36,464 nucleotides of DNA. Source: CAYPPK01 sp964412615. Its GTDB lineage: Bacteria; Patescibacteriota; Minisyncoccia; Sungbacterales; HO2-52-23. The position numbers and the translations under genes are program-made. Below the pieces are notes generated by a model, which was not told the origin of the DNA, made no database searches, and saw nothing but the letters and a program-made list of their open reading frames with translations. Below are positions 16,279 through 24,048 of the stretch, piece after piece (position 1 is the first letter of the stretch; each line of letters starts with the position of its first letter). The stretch is taken from positions 1 to 36,464 of the forward strand of contig CAYPPK010000007.1 of assembly GCA_964412615.1 (NCBI GenBank), read 5' to 3'.

Positions 16279-17142
16279 ATGAAAGGTAAAAGTAAAAAGA
16301 TAAAAGATAAAAACGGGTTCACGTTAATAGAGCTTCTGGTATCAATTTCCATCGTGATACTGATTGGTTCTATCGGCCTGGTTTCTTTTGTGAATTCCCG
16401 GAATGTGCGCAATCTTTCCAATTCCGGCCAGGAAGTTATTTCCATTATGCGCCTGGCACAAACCAAGACCTTAGCCGGAGAAGATAATTCTACCTGGGGA
16501 GTAAAATTGGAAGCTTCCCGCTATGTACTTTTTCGGGGAAGTTCCTACGCTGGCGCCTCTTACACGGAAATTTTCAATCTTCCGACAAATATTGAAATTG
16601 CCAGTATTACTTTAGCGGGCGGCAGCCAGGAAATTGTTTTCAGCCGCTTAAACGGCAAAACCAGCCAAACCGGAAATTTTGATTTAAGAGTTATTGGTAC
16701 CGGCGGAGCAGTTTTTTCAGTTACGGTGGATGGTTCGGGGAAAATTTATCAAACCGGCTCTGTACCCGCGCCTACCGGGAGCCGCGTAATAGACACGCGC
16801 CACCGCACTTTCAATTTGGCCGGAACCATAAAAAATTCAGTTACCATGACTCTTACTTTCAGCAATCCCGACCTGGTTTATCCAGTCACCATGACCCCGG
16901 CCGCACCCCGAACTTCGTTTGACTGGAGCGGCAGTGTGGCCGTCGGCGGGCAAAATCAAACTTTGCGCATTCACTCTCTTTCCATTACTGATTCTGCTGC
17001 TTCTCTTTCCGTGGATCGCGACTGCGCCACTAATAACAAGCAAATGAAAATATCTTTTGATGGCAATGATGTGGCAACCTACAGTGCCGATTGCCAAGGC
17101 CTAACCATCTGGCCATTTGGAGGTTCGGTGAGCGAACCTTAA
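16279..17142 (+). CDS. Pseudopilin/minor pilin (GspH/FimT-like)
   Basis: A 287-residue protein with a short Lys-rich leader (KGKSKKIKDKNG) and then FTLIELLVSISIVILIGSIG. That is the classical class III signal peptide, cut by prepilin peptidase between Gly and Phe, with Glu at position +5. The remainder is a Ser/Thr-rich beta domain. The leader is encoded by a 26-base repeat identical to one inside ileS. The last codons lie in a small palindrome (AGGTTCG-GTGAG-CGAACCT). Confidence 0.85.
   Translation: MKGKSKKIKDKNGFTLIELLVSISIVILIGSIGLVSFVNSRNVRNLSNSGQEVISIMRLAQTKTLAGEDNSTWGVKLEASRYVLFRGSSYAGASYTEIFNLPTNIEIASITLAGGSQEIVFSRLNGKTSQTGNFDLRVIGTGGAVFSVTVDGSGKIYQTGSVPAPTGSRVIDTRHRTFNLAGTIKNSVTMTLTFSNPDLVYPVTMTPAAPRTSFDWSGSVAVGGQNQTLRIHSLSITDSAASLSVDRDCATNNKQMKISFDGNDVATYSADCQGLTIWPFGGSVSEP
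16287..16312 (+). repeat. 26-base A-rich repeat, copy 2 (in pilin leader)
   Basis: Identical to 11506-11531 and read in the same frame, giving KSKKIKDK. Here it forms the positively charged prepilin leader. Confidence 0.75.
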
Positions 17143-17248
17143 TATAATGCGAATCTACGAATTTATGCTAATGATGCGAACAAAAACTGGACGAGAAAAT
17201 GCGAAGCGCGAATTCGCGGCATTCGCATATTATTCGCATTATGTTAAG
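17138..17248. repeat. Paired inverted repeat around the start of a pilin gene
   Basis: CTTAATATAATGCGAAT (17138-17154) and ATTCGCATTATGTTAAG (17232-17248) match as inverted arms at 16 of 17 positions. The spacer contains further ATGCGAA/TTCGCAT pairs. The right arm lies inside the coding region just before the prepilin motif. No target duplication is seen. Confidence 0.6.
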
Positions 17249-18241
17249 GGTTTTGGATTGATTGAAATCATCGTCGTAACCGCGATTGTAGCGGGCGCTC
17301 TTTTTGGTTTTTTGCAGGCGGGAATTGTGGCCTTAAAATTATTGCGCAATGAAAAAGAAAATCTTGTCGCAACCTTGCTTGCCCAGGAAGCCTTGGAAGC
17401 GGTGCGGATGGCCCGCGATGAATCCTGGACTAATAACATTGCGCCTCTGGCCAATGGAACTAAATATTATCCAGTAATTGAAAACGGCAAATGGGTTTTG
17501 AAAACCGTCTCGCCCGGACTTATCAATAATAAATACGACCGCTATGTGATTTTGGGCGAGGTGCGTCGCGATGCCGCTGACAAAATTGCTGCTTCCGGCA
17601 GCGTAGATTTAGGCACCCGCTTGGTTACGTCTTATGCCACTACCACGCAAAAAGTTACGACCTTGGTTTCTTATTTTACTGATTTTCTAACTCCTTTGGG
17701 CGGGCAAACAGAAACAGTCGCGATTTCTTTTACCGGCGCGACTACCGATGGCGATTTAGCCAATTTTCCTTCGGATAATTCAGGCAACGGCGACCCGGTG
17801 CAAGGATTTACTACTTCGGGGGCAATAGAGGTGAGTAGGACCGACCTTTATCTTAAGCGCGCCGCTGCTTCTCCTTCCAATATATATATTGAACTTCGTG
17901 CTACTCCCACCGGATCAGTTTTGGGAACTTCCAATACCATAACTTCTTCCTCTATTTCCGGCAGCGGCTTAGCTTGGGTGCAATTTAGTTTTTCCAATCC
18001 GGTTTCTTTGGCTGCTTCTGCCAAATATTATATTCGTTTGCGTAGTATCCCTGCCTCTACTGATTCAGGCAGCGGATCTCAAGGCACTATCCACTGGGGT
18101 TATTCACAATCATCCGGCAGCCCTTACGGAGGACACGGGAATGAAGCGCGCCGTTACATCGGCCGGCTCTCCAATCCCAGCGATTCGGGACAAGCGTTGG
18201 ATCAATATGATTTCGGATTCAAAGTTTATGACTTGCAGTAA
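17147..18241 (+). CDS. Pilin-like protein with an unusual long leader
   Basis: Read from ATG 17147, 364 residues. The prepilin motif KG-FGLIEIIVVTAIVAGALFG begins only after about 35 residues, far longer than a normal leader. That leader is encoded by the inverted-repeat segment 17138-17248. A short start, ATG at 17241 (ATGTTAAGGGTTTTGG), is out of frame with the pilin by one base. The C-terminal part is a Ser/Thr-rich beta domain. It overlaps the next pilin gene by 14 bases. Either the leader is real or a frameshift/insertion has damaged the start. Confidence 0.72.
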   Translation: MRIYEFMLMMRTKTGRENAKREFAAFAYYSHYVKGFGLIEIIVVTAIVAGALFGFLQAGIVALKLLRNEKENLVATLLAQEALEAVRMARDESWTNNIAPLANGTKYYPVIENGKWVLKTVSPGLINNKYDRYVILGEVRRDAADKIAASGSVDLGTRLVTSYATTTQKVTTLVSYFTDFLTPLGGQTETVAISFTGATTDGDLANFPSDNSGNGDPVQGFTTSGAIEVSRTDLYLKRAAASPSNIYIELRATPTGSVLGTSNTITSSSISGSGLAWVQFSFSNPVSLAASAKYYIRLRSIPASTDSGSGSQGTIHWGYSQSSGSPYGGHGNEARRYIGRLSNPSDSGQALDQYDFGFKVYDLQ

Positions 18242-18764
18242 ATTGGTAAAAAATAAAAATGAAGGCCTGACTCTGATTGAAATTATTATTTACGTCGCTT
18301 TATTGGGAAGCATTGCGGTGGTAATTGCCAATTTCTTGTTAAGCACCGTTAATGCCTATCAAAGAGCGCGCGCCGAGCGGGAAGTAATTTCCAATGCCCG
18401 TTTGCTTTTGGAAACAGTAAACAAAAGCGTTGCCCAAGCAGATAAAGTTTATTCTCCCACTAGCCGTTTCAATCAGGATACGGGACAACTTTCTTTGGTA
18501 ACTCAACTTACTCCGCCCGCGGGGCACACCACTGCTTATGAAGATTTTTGGGTGGACAATGGCCGATTGTGGGCTCGCAAAGAGGGCCAAGGAGAAACCC
18601 CTATTTCTGCCGCCTCGGTTCGGGTAGCTAAATTTTCCTTGGAATGGATTATCCAGGGACTAAATCAGGAAGCCGTAAAAATTACTTTGCAGATTGATTC
18701 AGCTTCCCGTTTCCCGACCAGCATAACTTTGAATTCTACTACGGTGCTAAGGGGAAACTACTGA
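18228..18764 (+). CDS. Pilin-like protein (PilW/GspJ-like)
   Basis: A 178-residue protein with a basic leader (MTCSKLVKNKNEG) and then LTLIEIIIYVALLGSIAVVI, a prepilin cleavage motif with Glu at position +5. The following helix (QRARAEREVISNARLLLETVNKSVAQA) and beta-rich C-terminus fit minor pseudopilins of the GspJ/PilW kind. ATG 18228 was chosen because it gives a standard leader; a longer frame to 18141 would overlap the upstream gene by 101 bases. Confidence 0.8.
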   Translation: MTCSKLVKNKNEGLTLIEIIIYVALLGSIAVVIANFLLSTVNAYQRARAEREVISNARLLLETVNKSVAQADKVYSPTSRFNQDTGQLSLVTQLTPPAGHTTAYEDFWVDNGRLWARKEGQGETPISAASVRVAKFSLEWIIQGLNQEAVKITLQIDSASRFPTSITLNSTTVLRGNY

Positions 18765-18765
18765 A

Positions 18766-20208
18766 ATGAATTTTCAATTTTCAATTTTCAATTTTCAAAA
18801 TAAAGACGGGTATGCTGCCATCACCGCAACCATTCTTACTTTAACGGTGGCAATTTCGGTGATAGGGTCTTTTGTGTTTTTTTCGTTAAAAGAAGTTGCT
18901 TCTACCCGGGCTTTTTCCAAATCTATTGAGGCGCGTTATTTTTCTGAAGCCGGTATAGAAGATGTTGTTTATCGTTTAATAACCGGAAAACAGGTTGCTG
19001 ATTCCGAAATCCTGACGGTCGGAAACGGATTTACTACCACTATTATCACTACCAACGGCAGTGATAAAATAGTCCGCTCGGAAGGCCAGCGCGACACTTC
19101 CCGGCAAAATTTGGAAACAAAAGTTTATGTCGGCGGTTCTTCTTCCGTGGGAGCCAGTTTCAATTATGGCGCGCAAATAGGGTCAGGCGGAGTAGTTATG
19201 TCACAAAACAGCCGCATTGAGGGAAGTGTTTATTCTAACGGGAGAATAACAGGTCCTTCCAGCAGCAGTAATGTGCGCATCACTGGAGACGCCTTCGCGG
19301 CCGGAACATCGGCTATTGAACACGTGATAATAGAAGGCAATGCTCGGGCTAATAGTTTTGATGACTCCATAATTAATAAAAATGCTACTTCTTCTACAGA
19401 TCTTTGCTGTGTTATATACGGCAACGCTTATGCCGACCGTATTACCGGGTCGGTGACTGGTACAAACCCCGCTATTCATGAATCGCGAGCAAATATCATA
19501 TCAGGGAGTATCTTAAACAGTAAGTGTTATTACCAGACGATAGATGAGGATTCCGTTTGTATGGGAACGCAATTTCCAGGGACACCTATCACTCCTCCAC
19601 CCAATCTTCCGTATCTTGATTTGCCAATTTCTAGTAATCTAATTAACCAATGGAAAACCGAGGCGGCGGCCGGCGGCACTATCAATGGAGATTACGAGAT
19701 TACGAATAATGTAAGTTTGGGGCCCACAAAAATTACCGGGGATTTGGAATTTGATGCCACCAATAAGACTTTGACGGTAACCGGTATTATTTATGTGCAA
19801 GGCAACATAGAAATTAAAAATGGAGGCAGTATCAAGTGTGCGGCTTCATACGGTTCTAAATCTTGTGTTATTTTGTCAGATGGCTGGATTCATTCATCAA
19901 ATAATGGCCAGTTCAGCGGCTCGGGAACTCCGGGAAGTTTTCTTATGCTTCTTTCAACTGCTTCCGGCGGAGGCGATCACGGTTCGGCCATTGATCTGCA
20001 CAATAACGCAACAGGGGCTATTTTTTACGCCGGCAATGGCCTGATTTATTTGCATAATAATGTAACCGTAACTAATTTGGTTGCCAACCAAATAAATTTA
20101 CAAAACGGCGCCCAAGTGATTTATGATACGCTTTTACAAAATGTCAGTTTTGACGGCGGGGGCGGTGGAGGGGAGAAAGATATTAAATATTGGAAAGAGG
20201 TTGAATGA
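18766..20208 (+). CDS. PilX-like pilus/surface protein with polymer-forming repeat region
   Basis: A 480-residue protein. One N-terminal hydrophobic helix (YAAITATILTLTVAISVIGSFVFF) without the usual Glu+5 is followed by EVASTRAFSKSIEARYFSEAGIEDVVYRL, as in PilX/GspK-like pilus proteins. The rest consists of short beta-strand repeats (for example IEGSVYSNGRITG, VIYGNAYADRITGSVTG), suggesting a right-handed beta-solenoid like bactofilin-type domains. Codons 2-11 are four copies of TTTTCAA, a unit length that changes frame if copies are gained or lost. It is two bases after the previous gene. Confidence 0.78.
   Translation: MNFQFSIFNFQNKDGYAAITATILTLTVAISVIGSFVFFSLKEVASTRAFSKSIEARYFSEAGIEDVVYRLITGKQVADSEILTVGNGFTTTIITTNGSDKIVRSEGQRDTSRQNLETKVYVGGSSSVGASFNYGAQIGSGGVVMSQNSRIEGSVYSNGRITGPSSSSNVRITGDAFAAGTSAIEHVIIEGNARANSFDDSIINKNATSSTDLCCVIYGNAYADRITGSVTGTNPAIHESRANIISGSILNSKCYYQTIDEDSVCMGTQFPGTPITPPPNLPYLDLPISSNLINQWKTEAAAGGTINGDYEITNNVSLGPTKITGDLEFDATNKTLTVTGIIYVQGNIEIKNGGSIKCAASYGSKSCVILSDGWIHSSNNGQFSGSGTPGSFLMLLSTASGGGDHGSAIDLHNNATGAIFYAGNGLIYLHNNVTVTNLVANQINLQNGAQVIYDTLLQNVSFDGGGGGGEKDIKYWKEVE
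18771..18798 (+). repeat. Four tandem copies of TTTTCAA at the start of a gene
   Basis: Perfect heptamer array starting five bases after the start codon of the PilX-like gene. It is a candidate slipped-strand phase-variation tract. Confidence 0.85.
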
Positions 20209-20218
20209 CTCACTGGTC

Positions 20219-20370
20219 TGGTTCCCTCGGTATTTTGTTTTCGCGACACGCTCGGCAGTCCAGCGACTGCCTCGCTAAGCATCCGGCTCGCGATCCGACC
20301 GGAGTCGGACACCATGCCGCTCGCCTACTGATTGTCACAAGGAACAAAATACCTCGGCCAGACTGCTCGC
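20219..20370. repeat. Composite palindromic region after the pilin cluster
   Basis: Outer arms GGTATTTTGTT and AACAAAATACC enclose smaller hairpins GGCAGTC-CAGC-GACTGCC and TCCGAC-CGGA-GTCGGA. There is no plausible gene in 20209-20415. The motif CGCGACAC near 20245 recurs at about 23957 in the palindromic leader of tRNA-Arg(TCT). Confidence 0.6.
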
Positions 20371-20423
20371 TTAGGGATTGCGCAATGTAGCACCTATCAT
20401 CTATAAAGATGCCTATTAAAAAC

Positions 20424-20449
20424 AAATGCACGACCCTTTTTGGGTCGTG
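20424..20449 (-). terminator. Terminator of the GC-rich lipoprotein gene
   Basis: CACGACCC-TTTTT-GGGTCGTG stem (20429-20449). On the - strand it is followed by CATTTGTTTTT, a T-rich tail. Confidence 0.65.
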
Positions 20450-20510
20450 TTGCTTGTTGCTTGCCCCGTAGTGTCCTGCCAAGGCGGGACTACTACTGAG
20501 GGTGGTGCTC

Positions 20511-20546
20511 CTCGTCCCCCACTTATTTGCATAAGTGGGGGACGAG
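20511..20546. repeat. Perfect 16+16 inverted repeat downstream of the lipoprotein gene
   Basis: CTCGTCCCCCACTTAT, loop TTGC, and its exact complement. No T-run follows on either strand. It may be an RNA 3'-end stabiliser or a boundary of the inserted segment. Confidence 0.7.
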
Positions 20547-20579
20547 CCCCGGCGTTGCGCCGAAGCGAGAAGCGAACGA

Positions 20580-21189
20580 CTACTGGCCGACGTTGTTCGT
20601 CACGGTGCCGGTGTTGGTCCCGGTCGTGATCGAACCGGCATTGGCCGTGCCGCCGGTGGCTGTCGCACCGCCGCCGGTTTGCGTGACCGCGCCGGTGGAA
20701 CCACCGGTGGCCGAGGCGCAGGTCTGGGTCACCCGAGAGGGCCGCGCGGCAGCACCAGCGGCGCCGATGCCGGCGCCAATGAAGGCACCGGCCGCGGCTC
20801 CGGTAAGGGCAGCCTTGCCGAGGCCGTAGGCAGCGCTGTCGCCGACCGCGGTGTCCTCGGTCTCCTTCAGGCAGTTTTTGAGCGACACTACCTTTCCCGC
20901 CGNNNNNNNNNNGGCCACCCTGCTTCTCGGTGAATGCGTGATTGCAGTCCTTTGTCTCCACGGGGTTACCGGCCTCGTCCGACTTCGCCGTTTTGCAGTC
21001 GCGGCCCCGGTTGACCACTAGGTCCTGTGACCACGGGACCTTGGTGGAGACGGAGACTACCTCCAGGACCGTGCCGTCCGAGAGCTTCTTGAGGACAGGG
21101 TCTGAGACCCTGACCGACATCGCACACCCCGCGGCCAGGATGGTCACGAGGCACATCAGAACGAGCGGCGACCTCTTGAGTCCGTACAT
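20580..21189 (-). CDS. GC-rich lipoprotein with glycine-rich hydrophobic segment; contains an assembly gap
   Basis: The - strand starts at ATG 21189 behind AGGAGG, with a signal peptide and lipobox LAAGC (Cys at residue 22). About 90 residues later the sequence meets ten Ns (20903-20912). Beyond the gap another frame continues (AGKVVSLKNCLKETED, then AAYGLGKAALTGAAAGAFIGAGIGAAGAA, a glycine-zipper-like segment) to a TAG at 20580. If the gap is not exactly ten bases this is one protein of about 200 residues. GC is far above the neighbours: 92 of 120 bases at 20641-20760 are G or C. It interrupts the pilus operon in the opposite direction and has its own promoter and terminator, so it is probably foreign DNA or a misassembly. 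Confidence 0.6.
20903..20912. other. Assembly gap (10 N)
   Basis: Ten undetermined bases inside the GC-rich lipoprotein gene. The real length is unknown. Confidence 0.99.
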
Positions 21190-21269
21190 CTTCGACCTCC
21201 TCTTGGCCTTGCGGCCAGATTAGAACGATGAACTTCACGCGGCGTAACTGCCGCTAAGAACGTATATTA

Positions 21270-21297
21270 ATTATACATCAAACGATAAAAAAGTCAA
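21270..21297 (-). promoter_or_regulatory. Promoter of the lipoprotein gene
   Basis: On the - strand, TTGACT (21297-21292), 16 bases, TATAAT (21275-21270). A GCGGC/GCCGC hairpin lies in the leader. Confidence 0.65.
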
Positions 21298-21379
21298 CCC
21301 TAATCTGAAAACAACTGAAGCTATCATTATATCCACAGAAATTCCTGCAAGCCAGCTGTAAATGTAGTAAGATAAATAC

Positions 21380-22471
21380 ATGTCGGTTGGCTTAAGCAAG
21401 AAAGTCCTAAATTTTGTCGGTCCTTGGGTTCGGCTGGATACTTTTGGTTTGGATATCTCCGATCTGACCGTAAAATACGCAAAATTCCGCCCAGGCAAAG
21501 AAACGCGGCTGGAAAATTTCGGGGAAATAAAAATTCCCGCGGGAATCATTGAAAATGGCGAGATAAGAAAAGAAGCAGAGCTGGAAAAAGTATTTTCCGA
21601 TTGGCTAAGACGCGACGGCAGGAAATTCCGTTCTGCTTTTGCCGTAGTTTCTCTGCCGGAAGAAAAAGGTTTTTTGCGCTTGATCCAAATTCCCAAAATC
21701 AAAAGAGATGAAATTGCCAATGCCATCCGCTGGGAAATTGAAAGCAATGTTCCTTTGCCTTTGGAAGAATTAATTTATGACTACGATGTCGTAGAGCCGC
21801 CCGATAGCCAATTTGACCATTTGGATGTGGCGATATCCGCTTTCCCTAAAAAAGTAATTGAATCTTATCTTAGAGTGTTAAAAGGAGCTGGCATCAAAGT
21901 TATGGCCATGGAAGTGGAATCCCAAGCCATTACCAGATCCTTACTGCCCTCTCTGCAAAGAGGAGCCAAAATAATTGCCGATATAGGCCATGCCCGGACG
22001 GGAATTGCAATTTTTGCCGGAGGAACTTTGGTTTATACCACGACGGTAAATTTTGGCGGCAAAGTTTTGGAAGAAAACCTAGTGCGCCATCTTAATCTTT
22101 CGCCCCAGCAAGCGGCGGCTTTGAAAAAAGAGAAAGGTTTGGACCGCCGAGCCGCGGAAGGAAAAATATTGCCGGCCGTTCTGCCCGCCCTATCCACTCT
22201 TAGCGATGAACTTAAAAAAACTATAGTTTTCTACCAAACGCACGCCAAACACATTCACCAGGTGGAGGGAGTAATTGATGAGATAATTCTGGTGGGCGGG
22301 GATGCCAATCTGCCCGGCTTAACAACTTATCTGTCCAGTGCGCTTAAAGTTAAAACCAATACCGGAGACTTTTTGCCGGTTTTGTCCGGCGCCGAATTTC
22401 CCATTCCTGCTCTGCCGCGAGATCAGTCTTTGGCGTATGCAACCGCCATTGGCCTTGCTTTGCGCAAATAA
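21380..22471 (+). CDS. pilM: Type IV pilus assembly protein PilM
   Basis: A 363-residue actin-like ATPase. LDISDLTVKYAKF, GEIKIPAGIIENGEI, IRWEIESNVPLPLEELIYDY, IIADIGHARTGIAIF and EIILVGGDANLPGL are the PilM/FtsA-fold nucleotide-binding motifs. It forms the cytoplasmic ring that binds the PilN N-terminus. It is first of a pilM-N-O set that follows the pilin genes after the GC-rich insertion. TAAGAT lies just before the ATG. Confidence 0.93.
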   Translation: MSVGLSKKVLNFVGPWVRLDTFGLDISDLTVKYAKFRPGKETRLENFGEIKIPAGIIENGEIRKEAELEKVFSDWLRRDGRKFRSAFAVVSLPEEKGFLRLIQIPKIKRDEIANAIRWEIESNVPLPLEELIYDYDVVEPPDSQFDHLDVAISAFPKKVIESYLRVLKGAGIKVMAMEVESQAITRSLLPSLQRGAKIIADIGHARTGIAIFAGGTLVYTTTVNFGGKVLEENLVRHLNLSPQQAAALKKEKGLDRRAAEGKILPAVLPALSTLSDELKKTIVFYQTHAKHIHQVEGVIDEIILVGGDANLPGLTTYLSSALKVKTNTGDFLPVLSGAEFPIPALPRDQSLAYATAIGLALRK

Positions 22472-22486
22472 GCAATAAATATTTTT

Positions 22487-23032
22487 ATGCTGACCACTAA
22501 TCTTCTTCCGGAACAAGAAAAAAAAGCCATCTGGCTGGAAGAATCCAGACGCCTGATTTTATTTTTTACCGGCTTTGTTGTGGTTGAACTGGTTATAGTT
22601 TCTTTCCTGCTGCTGCCCGCTTATCTTCCTTTGGTCATGCAACGCAGGGGATTGGAAGAATCGTTGCGCCTGGAAGAAGAGGCAGCCGAGCATTTTCAAG
22701 TTAAAAAAACTTTAGTTGCTTTGCGAGAGACAGTTGCCGAAATTAATTTGCTGAAGGCCCAAACTTTAGCGCCCGCCAAAGCTTCGGAAATTTTAGATCA
22801 ATTTTTAAGTTCGGGTTCCGGCATAACTATTGCTTTTTTCGGCATCAAGAGCGACGGGGAAGTGGTTTTGAACGGCACGGCCGCTGCGCGCAAAGATTTA
22901 TTGCAATTTGAGAAGACCTTGCGCGAATCTAATAAATTTGAAGATATTACTTCGCCTTTATCCAATATTATCCGCGAAAACAATATTAATTTTTCCATCC
23001 GAGGCAAGCTTAAATCGCTTTACCGGTTATAG
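22487..23032 (+). CDS. pilN: Type IV pilus assembly protein PilN-like
   Basis: A 181-residue protein. The short cytoplasmic head TTNLLPEQEKK is the PilN motif that binds PilM. One transmembrane helix follows (LILFFTGFVVVELVIVSFLLLPA), then a coiled-coil stretch (RRGLEESLRLEEEAAEHFQVKK) and a small alpha/beta periplasmic-type domain. It is encoded 15 bases after pilM. Confidence 0.85.
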   Translation: MLTTNLLPEQEKKAIWLEESRRLILFFTGFVVVELVIVSFLLLPAYLPLVMQRRGLEESLRLEEEAAEHFQVKKTLVALRETVAEINLLKAQTLAPAKASEILDQFLSSGSGITIAFFGIKSDGEVVLNGTAAARKDLLQFEKTLRESNKFEDITSPLSNIIRENNINFSIRGKLKSLYRL

Positions 23033-23033
23033 C

Positions 23034-23555
23034 ATGAGCTTTTCTTTTAATAAAAATATTGTCTTTACGGTTGTCCTCGCTCTTTTAGCGGTGGGTATTT
23101 CTGTTTGGGTTTATGTCTTTGTGGCAACTGCCGTGCAAAATGCCGATGCCTCCCTGCAGGAAATTGGCAGTCGGATTGCGACCTTGGAAGAAGACCGCCG
23201 GAGGGTAAGAATTTTGGAAAAAGTTATGGAGGAGCGGAAAGCTGATTTTGCCAGAATAAATTCCTTTTTTGTCAGCCGCGAGCGCCCCATCGGTTTTATT
23301 GAAGAAGTTGAAGGTTTAGCCAAGCAAACCAATAATGCCATTGCTTTGGCTATAGAAGAGCAGACAGCCAAGAGCCCGGAATTGAGTTTCCGCATAACCG
23401 TGGACGGCAGCGAACAAAACGTTTCCCGCTACTTAAAACTTTTTGAACTTCTGCCTTACGCGTTGCGGGTGGATGATATGGTTTTTCAGCGGCTGTCCGG
23501 CAGTGAAGCCGGCACCGCCCGGCTTATATTGATAGCAAAAATAAAATCGCGTTAA
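23034..23555 (+). CDS. pilO: Type IV pilus assembly protein PilO-like
   Basis: A 173-residue bitopic protein: transmembrane helix (IVFTVVLALLAVGISVWVYVFVA), a coiled coil of about 50 residues (LQEIGSRIATLEEDRRRVRILEKV and on), and a C-terminal ferredoxin-like domain (SFRITVDGSEQNVSRYLKLFELLPYALRVDD). Size, topology and position after pilN identify the PilO role. ATG 23034 lies one base after the pilN stop. Confidence 0.8.
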   Translation: MSFSFNKNIVFTVVLALLAVGISVWVYVFVATAVQNADASLQEIGSRIATLEEDRRRVRILEKVMEERKADFARINSFFVSRERPIGFIEEVEGLAKQTNNAIALAIEEQTAKSPELSFRITVDGSEQNVSRYLKLFELLPYALRVDDMVFQRLSGSEAGTARLILIAKIKSR

Positions 23556-23556
23556 A

Positions 23557-23850
23557 ATGTTTTCTTTTTTGCGGATAAAAAATTTGCATATTTCCGGTAG
23601 AAAGCCCAGTCTTTCCCGAGAGGAAGTGGCGTTCTATGCTTTTTTGCTTGTGTTAATCAGTTTTTTGGCTTTGGCGGCTTGGGACGGATATCTTTTTTAC
23701 ACTGCCGTTATAATAAAAGAGGAAGCCGGAATTTTTGTGGCCAAAGTGCCTTCTCTTTCCGCGGAACAGATAAATGAAATTATTGGGCTCTTGGATGAGA
23801 GGCAAAGCCAATTTCAAGCCCTGCTTGGGGTGACAAAAACCCAAAAATAG
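23557..23850 (+). CDS. Small membrane protein of the pilus locus
   Basis: A 97-residue protein with one transmembrane helix (AFYAFLLVLISFLALAAWDGYLF) and a short soluble tail. It starts one base after the pilO-like stop, so it is cotranscribed. It could be a reduced PilP-like partner, but no motif supports that. Confidence 0.6.
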   Translation: MFSFLRIKNLHISGRKPSLSREEVAFYAFLLVLISFLALAAWDGYLFYTAVIIKEEAGIFVAKVPSLSAEQINEIIGLLDERQSQFQALLGVTKTQK

Positions 23851-23858
23851 GGTATAAT
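23830..23858 (+). promoter_or_regulatory. Promoter of tRNA-Arg(TCT)
   Basis: GTGACA (23830-23835), 17 bases, TATAAT (23853-23858). It overlaps the end of the preceding gene. The tRNA starts 115 bases further on, with palindromic sequence in between. Confidence 0.6.
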
Positions 23859-23895
23859 GCCTTCGGTTTGTCGCACTTCCGACAGCGCTCCCCCA

Positions 23896-23974
23896 GGGAA
23901 ATTTTTAATGCTATGCACGTGCTTCGCACGGCTTCGCTAAATTTCCCGCTGAAAGCCGCGACACTCGCTTTCAG
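23896..23974. repeat. Palindromic leader of tRNA-Arg(TCT)
   Basis: GGGAAATTT (23896-23904) pairs with AAATTTCCC (23939-23947) around a GTGC-TTC-GCAC hairpin. CTGAAAGC (23949-23956) pairs with GCTTTCAG (23967-23974). The last G of the second hairpin is base 1 of the tRNA. Confidence 0.6.
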
Positions 23975-24045
23975 CCCCCGTAGCTCAATGGATAGAGCAG
24001 CGCTCTTCTAAGGCGTTGATGAGAGTTCGATTCTTTCCGGGGGCG
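23974..24045 (+). tRNA. tRNA-Arg(TCT)
   Basis: Acceptor GCCCCCG/CGGGGGC. D-arm GCTCAATGGATAGAGC, anticodon loop CTTCTAA, T-arm GAGAGTTCGATTCTTTC with one G-T pair. CCA is not encoded. Confidence 0.93.
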
Positions 24046-24048
24046 TTT

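Noticed and set aside
17138..17248. Copy D of the mobile palindrome family
   Set aside because: Right-arm similarity is limited to TTATGT and GGG, and no 4-base target duplication is present.
20580..20918. Two separate genes on either side of the N gap
   Set aside because: The pieces are in different frames only because the gap length is arbitrary; the first has a start and lipobox without a stop, the second a stop without a real start.
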